Positions 59,830 through 64,000 of a stretch of 64,000 nt of DNA are shown here, in pieces. The position numbers and the translations under genes are program-made. The notes beneath the pieces are model-generated. The model was not told the origin of the DNA. It worked only from the letters and a program-made list of their open reading frames with translations, and ran no database searches. How positions within the stretch are numbered: the stretch's first letter is position 1; every line of letters starts with the position of its first letter. The stretch spans positions 31,164,776 to 31,228,775 of the forward strand of contig NC_087069.1 of assembly GCF_963678635.1 (NCBI RefSeq), in the 5' to 3' direction. This DNA is from Symsagittifera roscoffensis (Eukaryota; Xenacoelomorpha; Acoela; Convolutidae).

Positions 59830-60088
59830 ACCAGTAGCGGATTTAGGGTGGAGGGGGCGCGGACGCCCCCTCCCCTCAGGGAGTCGACCCCCTGCCGACC
59901 CAAAGGGTCCCCCTTAGTACTATTTTCAGGTATCCCTTTTTGTTGACGGACCCTAAAATTGTTCTAAAGGCGCCTTCGGTGCCAATATATACTAATTTTG
60001 AGGGGGGAGCGCGCGCAAAAAAACGCCATTTTTTGGTCAAAAATTTCCAAAAAGTGCCTAAAAACGCCGTCTTCTATATTTTACCATC
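59830..60088 (+). mobile_element. second copy of the AGCGGATTT-ended repeat, cut off near the LTR
   Basis: Matches 38,086-38,399 in reverse orientation. It starts CCAGTAGCGGATTTAGGG. Directly inside is a GC-rich hairpin, GAGGGGGCG, CGGA, CGCCCCCTC (59,851-59,872). The other end is missing; the LTR element begins at 60,115. Confidence 0.75.
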
Positions 60089-60114
60089 TATCATCAGATT
60101 AAATAAAACTCAAG

Positions 60115-60522
60115 TAGAACCTGATCTAAACTACATTTTATTAATTATAAATTAGATATTTTACCACTGTAAAATATTTAATATTAACCAATCACAATCC
60201 ATCTAACTAACAAACCACTTATTTGTAAGTGCTGAAATTACTTGTAATTTCAGCACCAGAGAGATTTGAATTTAACTTAGAAATTAGTTGCCTCTCCCGA
60301 GTACTTCAGCAGCCGCAATAATACCAGTATACTCTAGATCTATTGAGCCTAGCAGAGACTAGTTAAACACCCTGAGACTAGTAGATATAAGAGTAAGATT
60401 AGGATCGGTATTAGACTAAGAAGTTGCACGAATCTATCCGGCCAAAAATAAGATAGCGTGACGAGCAGACGGTGTACCCTATCCGAAACTACTCTATGAG
60501 ATAGGCCTCCATACTTAACTCA
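60115..60522 (+). repeat. 5' LTR of the longer element (408 bp)
   Basis: Starts TAGAACCTGATC (TG changed to TA) and ends CTTAACTCA. It contains the palindrome with two perfect arms GTGCTGAAATTAC at 60,229-60,256 (spacer TT) and a TATAAGAG box near 60,386, both conserved in the LTRs at 49-50 kb. It is more diverged from those two than they are from each other. Confidence 0.9.
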
Positions 60523-60524
60523 TC

Positions 60525-60534
60525 TGGTGCGACC
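60525..60534 (+). promoter_or_regulatory. primer-binding site of the longer LTR element
   Basis: TGGTGCGACC, two bases after the LTR, identical to the site of the short element. Confidence 0.75.
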
Positions 60535-60617
60535 ATAAGTCTCGAACAAGACCCTTAAAACAAATAAGCTTAGAACTAACCAAAAACAGATTAGAAATAG
60601 ACAAAAACATTTTCAAA

Positions 60618-60851
60618 ATGTTATACGACAATAATTTAATTGAATGGTCTCTACGACTCAATAGATCAGAGCCGCTATTCCGTACAATACGAGAACAACC
60701 AGGTATTGGAAACAGACCTCAAACAAGAGACGACATACGACTACGAAGAAATTTACCATTTAGTTTCATGATCGTACGGCAAAAGCCAACACAAACTTTT
60801 ATATTTAGAATTTTAATGGCAATGAATTTAGATTTTCATTCGCAAACATAA
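60618..60851 (+). CDS. small leader ORF of the LTR element, doubtful
   Basis: Open frame of 77 codons, Met to stop, just after the primer site. About 180 bp of it, from after ATGTTA to near 60,800, are absent from the short element, while the last 15 codons lie in leader sequence shared by both. It is basic (many Arg) and Pro-poor with no recognised domain. It could be a chance frame in the leader or an upstream regulatory ORF. There is no evidence of translation. Confidence 0.25.
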   Translation: MLYDNNLIEWSLRLNRSEPLFRTIREQPGIGNRPQTRDDIRLRRNLPFSFMIVRQKPTQTFIFRILMAMNLDFHSQT

Positions 60852-61187
60852 AATCCTTGAAGAAAAATCTTCAATGCATCTACCAGGCGCTAAATAAATT
60901 ACTATTGTTCAATAACGATTGATAAAAACATCTCTAATCGTTTCTTCCTCTGCAGTACTATATAAAACATATTTGAGAAAATAATATATTTAAAATAAAA
61001 ATAAAAATTAGTAGCATGACAAAAAATTGTTAGTAAACATCAATCATCTTTCTGTTCCAGCTTCATCACCTAAACATAACAGCAATCCTAAATCAACTAA
61101 TATCATCAAAACTAAAAATCACAAATTGTTATTTCAAATCTTAAATTTTATATTTTTCAAACTTAAAATTAGATAAATTTTAAACCA

Positions 61188-61268
61188 GATCATCAAGGCT
61201 TCCCTTGGATCTAAATAAATTTTCTATCCTTAATTTTAATTCTGATCATCAAGGCTTATCCTTGGATC
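61188..61268 (+). promoter_or_regulatory. paired leader hairpins of the longer LTR element
   Basis: Two blocks at 61,188-61,211 and 61,244-61,268 with GATCATCAAGG facing CCTTGGATC. Each can fold with a CAAGG/CCTTG stem framed by GATC. They match the pair in the short element on the other strand. Confidence 0.55.
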
Positions 61269-61344
61269 AAACAGAACAATTTTTTTCTCCCCCACCTACT
61301 TATCAAGTGTCTAACGACATCAAACGTCGATTCACTATCCAAAC

Positions 61345-61752
61345 TTTTCAAAAGACCCAGGACTAATAGAAATTTTTCGAATACTAACCATTCAAATTAG
61401 GCTAAACAGTGAAGAACTTCGGTTATTCATCCTTCACTTGACCCCTCCTCTTATACGACCCATGATAGATCTTAGACTTAGTAAGTTTAAATTAGTACCT
61501 AACGAACTACTTGCGTTCTAATTATACCTGAACCTTGTGGATCGATTTACTATTCTCCAACCCTTGTGAACACAATCACTACCCCTAAGTAAGATTAAGT
61601 AAGTTAACACCTTAGCTTATACTAGCCACGAGAAAGTAAAAATCATTCTTCGGAATCGATATACTTCTCTCTCCAACCCTGAAGGACTAACAGTCTAGAA
61701 AATTAAAATCACTAAAAACAACCTTGCATTCATCATCCTTAATCTTATCACA
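61345..61752 (+). other. leader end of the LTR element, no ORF
   Basis: Sequence not shared with the short element and without a long frame. It joins the shared leader to the first gag-like ORF. Confidence 0.5.
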
Positions 61753-62169
61753 TTGAAAAATCTAGGAAATAAACAAACAATCGTCATACACAATTGTGAA
61801 ATCGAAAATCAAAAACACGATCTTGTTATAAGCCCGCATACACAAACAGTTGAATACATTCACACAAAACGACAAACACTAAAAAGAAAAATTCTAAGTA
61901 AGCAAAGACAAATAACACGAAAGAGATTTTCAAAACACCGAAATGCATTCTCCGAACCAGAAGTCAGTAGTCTCGATGCACTATACAAAGTAGAAGACTC
62001 AATAAATCAAACTTATCCAATCCAGGACCCAGTATATTTTTCCGATTCAGAAACAAATACAATTTCATCGAAAAAAGGAAAAAACAGAAAAAAAAGAAGC
62101 ACAAACACAAACCAGTACATCTTTACAACTGGAGTCAACCAATTAGACACATTAATAATTATATATTAA
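61753..62169 (+). CDS. gag-region ORF a of the LTR element, 138 aa, unrecognised
   Basis: Open from ATG 61,753 to TAA 62,169. The protein is basic, with a dense Lys/Arg stretch at about residues 36-58 (KRQTLKRKILSKQRQITRKR) and a second one, KKGKNRKKRS, at about 106-115, as nucleic-acid-binding proteins have. There is no zinc knuckle. It is in the same frame as ORF b, which starts 18 bp after its stop. It may be the N-terminal part of a gag protein separated by a stop, or a separate small protein. I do not recognise the family. Confidence 0.5.
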   Translation: MKNLGNKQTIVIHNCEIENQKHDLVISPHTQTVEYIHTKRQTLKRKILSKQRQITRKRFSKHRNAFSEPEVSSLDALYKVEDSINQTYPIQDPVYFSDSETNTISSKKGKNRKKRSTNTNQYIFTTGVNQLDTLIIIY

Positions 62170-62187
62170 CAGTTATCAAACGAAAAG

Positions 62188-62772
62188 ATGAGCAACACTC
62201 AAAGTGACGAAAGCCCCGATGAAGAATATGTTTTCCCCTTTATTATAAATTCACTAAATGATAGAGGAGAAACAAAATTTTGCAGAAATTTACTCATAAA
62301 TTTATTTGAACCAGGAATCAGTCCATGTAAAACAGAATTCCCAGATGTAAAAATCAAGAGACAAATAATAGAACATTATCTCAAAGATATATTTAAAATA
62401 ACACAACAATACGGTATCTACACGATAGAAATCAGTACACCAAGAATAGGATATAATAAATATGTTATTCAAACAGATGATCTTGATTTAGAATTTTCAA
62501 ACGTATTCACAGAATACATCAAAAGTCTACAATATCATAACTCACAAAGAGCAAATTCAATATTCACAAATGAAGTTTTTGCTATAATATATACATATTT
62601 ATCTATAATAGAAACAACAGAAGCTCAAAGTACATCACCAATCCAGACGTCAAAACATACAAAAGTCAGAAAAGAAATCACTGCATTTTCTACATTTTTC
62701 AACGGAATTCGTGAAAATTTTTACAGTAATGATGATTACAAAATACCAAACATGATTTGGAAAAAATACTAG
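62188..62772 (+). CDS. gag-region ORF b of the LTR element, 194 aa, unrecognised
   Basis: Open from ATG 62,188 to TAG 62,772. It has an acidic N-terminus (SDESPDEEY), then a mixed alpha-helical looking body (KIKRQIIEHYLKDIFKITQQ; FTNEVFAIIYTYLSIIE). Helix-rich composition and position after the leader suggest a gag capsid-like part; this is inference, with no motif match. Its end overlaps, in the -1 frame, the segment from 62,757, at a run of six A. Either a decay indel or a frameshift site lies here. Confidence 0.5.
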   Translation: MSNTQSDESPDEEYVFPFIINSLNDRGETKFCRNLLINLFEPGISPCKTEFPDVKIKRQIIEHYLKDIFKITQQYGIYTIEISTPRIGYNKYVIQTDDLDLEFSNVFTEYIKSLQYHNSQRANSIFTNEVFAIIYTYLSIIETTEAQSTSPIQTSKHTKVRKEITAFSTFFNGIRENFYSNDDYKIPNMIWKKY

Positions 62773-63464
62773 CATGGTTTACAATTGATTATTTTACACA
62801 CAACATAGACTTAATTGCACAAGCAAGAAAAAACTTTCGACCCCAAAGTAACAATGACGACACTGTCATTGCAGAACAATCAGATTATGTTTGGGACCCT
62901 GATTGGTCTCACCCATTATTTATAAACATCCCAGTCGACATCTCAGGTCAAGCAATAGATACAATGTCTCTTCACCCAGATTATACAAAAATAATACCAT
63001 TAACAATTGATGCAACACTTTTAAAATATAATACATTTTTACCCGACACACAAAATAATAGTTAAAATTCAACAGTTATACATCATGAAAATCTCAATGG
63101 AACTAGAAATCTTACACAACAAGATATTCAAACACCATCACACTTCATAAATGAAGAAATAGTCCACACAACAGTAACAACTACGCAACAAAGTATCTCA
63201 CCGATACACCCGAGTCTTACAACACCAAAAAATAACAATGCAACATTACCACAAGCAACTATGCAATCAACCGTAAAACCCTCGGTTGCTCCTAAATATT
63301 CACAAATGGATTATTGAACATTTAGACCAATGACAAAACCATCAAAACCACGAAAGACATTCAAAAGAAGTAATTTTGTAGAACACAATTATAATTACGC
63401 ACATTCATCAAAAGCAAACTACCCTCCACGAAAAAATAATAATCATGTATGTTCTCACTATTAG
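62757..63464 (+). pseudogene. broken continuation of the gag-like frame
   Basis: The third frame from 62,757 continues the coding-like sequence with an aromatic, Asp-rich part (DYVWDPDWSHPLF) and then Thr/Gln/Pro-rich sequence. It is interrupted by TAA at 63,063, TGA at 63,315 and TAG at 63,462. Composition stays coding-like across all three stops, which points to a once continuous polyprotein that has decayed in this copy. There is no CCHC zinc knuckle in the stretch. Confidence 0.55.
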
Positions 63465-63473
63465 GAGAAACCA

Positions 63474-64000
63474 ATGACAACAACCAACTCAGTAAATTTT
63501 CAAACTAATTCAGATCCTCCACAGGATCATAGTGAAAATTATCCATTTTTTCAACAAAATAAAAACAAAAAGCAAACACCTCATTATACGAGTTATCTAT
63601 CATCTGATGATGATGATTATTTACAACCAGATATTTTTGCACCATATACACAGGAATATCGCACACAAAGACCGCGACAACCTCAATCATCTCAATATAA
63701 GAGAATTTTTCCTCAAAACCCAACAGATATTCAAAATCAACAACCAATACAAATACCAAAATTAATTAATACACAATCTTTTCAACCAATACAACCACAA
63801 AACCCAATGACTAAGCACTCGTATCAACCAAATCAAATGCAGAAAGAAATACCATTACCATATTATCTACAACAACATGAAATTACAAAAAATCAATTGA
63901 CAAATTTTTCGCAAATACCAAATGCCGCAGAATCACTCCAAATGACGATGAATCCATATCTCATGGGAGAATCGTCAATAACATCTAATAAACCATTGAT
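63474..64000 (+). CDS. Gln/Asn/Pro-rich ORF of the LTR element, partial, runs off the window
   Basis: Open from ATG 63,474 through the last base, 175 codons with no stop, in the same frame as the broken segment before it. It is very rich in Gln, Asn and Pro (NPTDIQNQQPIQIPK; QPIQPQNPM) with a DDDD patch, so probably disordered. It could be the spacer end of gag or the start of the next protein. Disordered Gln/Asn-rich tails occur in several retroelement gag proteins, but no family is recognised here. Confidence 0.5.
   Translation, partial: MTTTNSVNFQTNSDPPQDHSENYPFFQQNKNKKQTPHYTSYLSSDDDDYLQPDIFAPYTQEYRTQRPRQPQSSQYKRIFPQNPTDIQNQQPIQIPKLINTQSFQPIQPQNPMTKHSYQPNQMQKEIPLPYYLQQHEITKNQLTNFSQIPNAAESLQMTMNPYLMGESSITSNKPL

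Larger units (their letters stand above)
60115..64000 (+). mobile_element. LTR retrotransposon, 5' part, continues past the window
   Basis: Components in order: LTR (60,115-60,522), primer-binding site (60,525-60,534), leader of about 1.2 kb, and gag-like reading frames from 61,753. The LTR and leader match the short element at 49,276-50,842 in opposite orientation. The coding region is A-rich on the sense strand, as common in such elements. The gag-like frames carry a frameshift and stop codons, so this copy is probably defective. No protease, reverse transcriptase or integrase is reached, so Ty3/gypsy, BEL or Copia cannot be told apart; the 4-bp target duplication of its relative fits Ty3/gypsy or BEL better than Copia. 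Confidence 0.85.

Noticed and set aside
59431-59837. Three overlapping ORFs of 89-129 codons on both strands
   Set aside because: Shadows of the minus-strand exon at 59,407-59,700, whose true frame has no Met and shows the ordered cysteines.
63505-63759. 84-codon minus-strand ORF at the right edge
   Set aside because: Antisense shadow of the Gln/Asn-rich frame that runs from 63,474 to the window end.

Overview
The window is animal (metazoan) nuclear DNA, AT-rich, and the lineage cannot be named from it. Two things point to an animal: a multi-exon gene with GT-AG introns coding for a Cys-rich EGF-like/SEA/transmembrane protein, and a mix of LTR retrotransposons, a tRNA-derived SINE and TIR elements. 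No intact tRNA or rRNA gene, CRISPR array or bacterial-style gene was seen.

Region 1 (1 to about 38,075) is one uninterrupted satellite array of a roughly 64-bp monomer, near 590 copies, running off the left edge. It is built of shifting higher-order repeats of 5, 6, 7, 9, 11, 17 and 20 monomers. The cleanest is a near-identical tandem duplication of about 1,283 bp at 13,448-16,013. The monomer itself looks like an old trimer of a 21-22 bp unit. A transposon fragment (about 38,086-38,399) sits in the edge of the array, and decayed monomers follow to about 38,510.

Region 2 (about 41,077-59,700) holds one minus-strand gene of which I can place 12 exons with matching phases, plus a tentative last exon. 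The 665 residues so far run: alternating atypical Cys modules (CxC-x8-CxC) and ordinary EGF-like modules, a SEA domain split over three exons, one transmembrane helix, and a cytoplasmic tail with an 11-glutamine run. The 5' end of the gene (signal peptide, promoter) is not in the window. One intron appears to be GC-AG.

The introns and 3' flank are full of repeats: a compact, very young, internally deleted LTR element (49,276-50,842, minus strand, ATAT target duplication), a tRNA-derived SINE (47,859-48,103), a 2.9-kb non-autonomous TIR element ending 41 bp from an exon (54,865-57,728), a probable second LTR (58,731-58,905), and several short dispersed families.

Region 3 (60,115-64,000) is the 5' part of a longer LTR retrotransposon on the plus strand. 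It has an LTR, a primer-binding site, a leader with two hairpins, and broken gag-like reading frames, and it continues past the right edge. It is the fuller relative of the short element at 49 kb: the LTR palindrome, primer site and leader hairpins are shared, while the gag-like region is missing from the short one.
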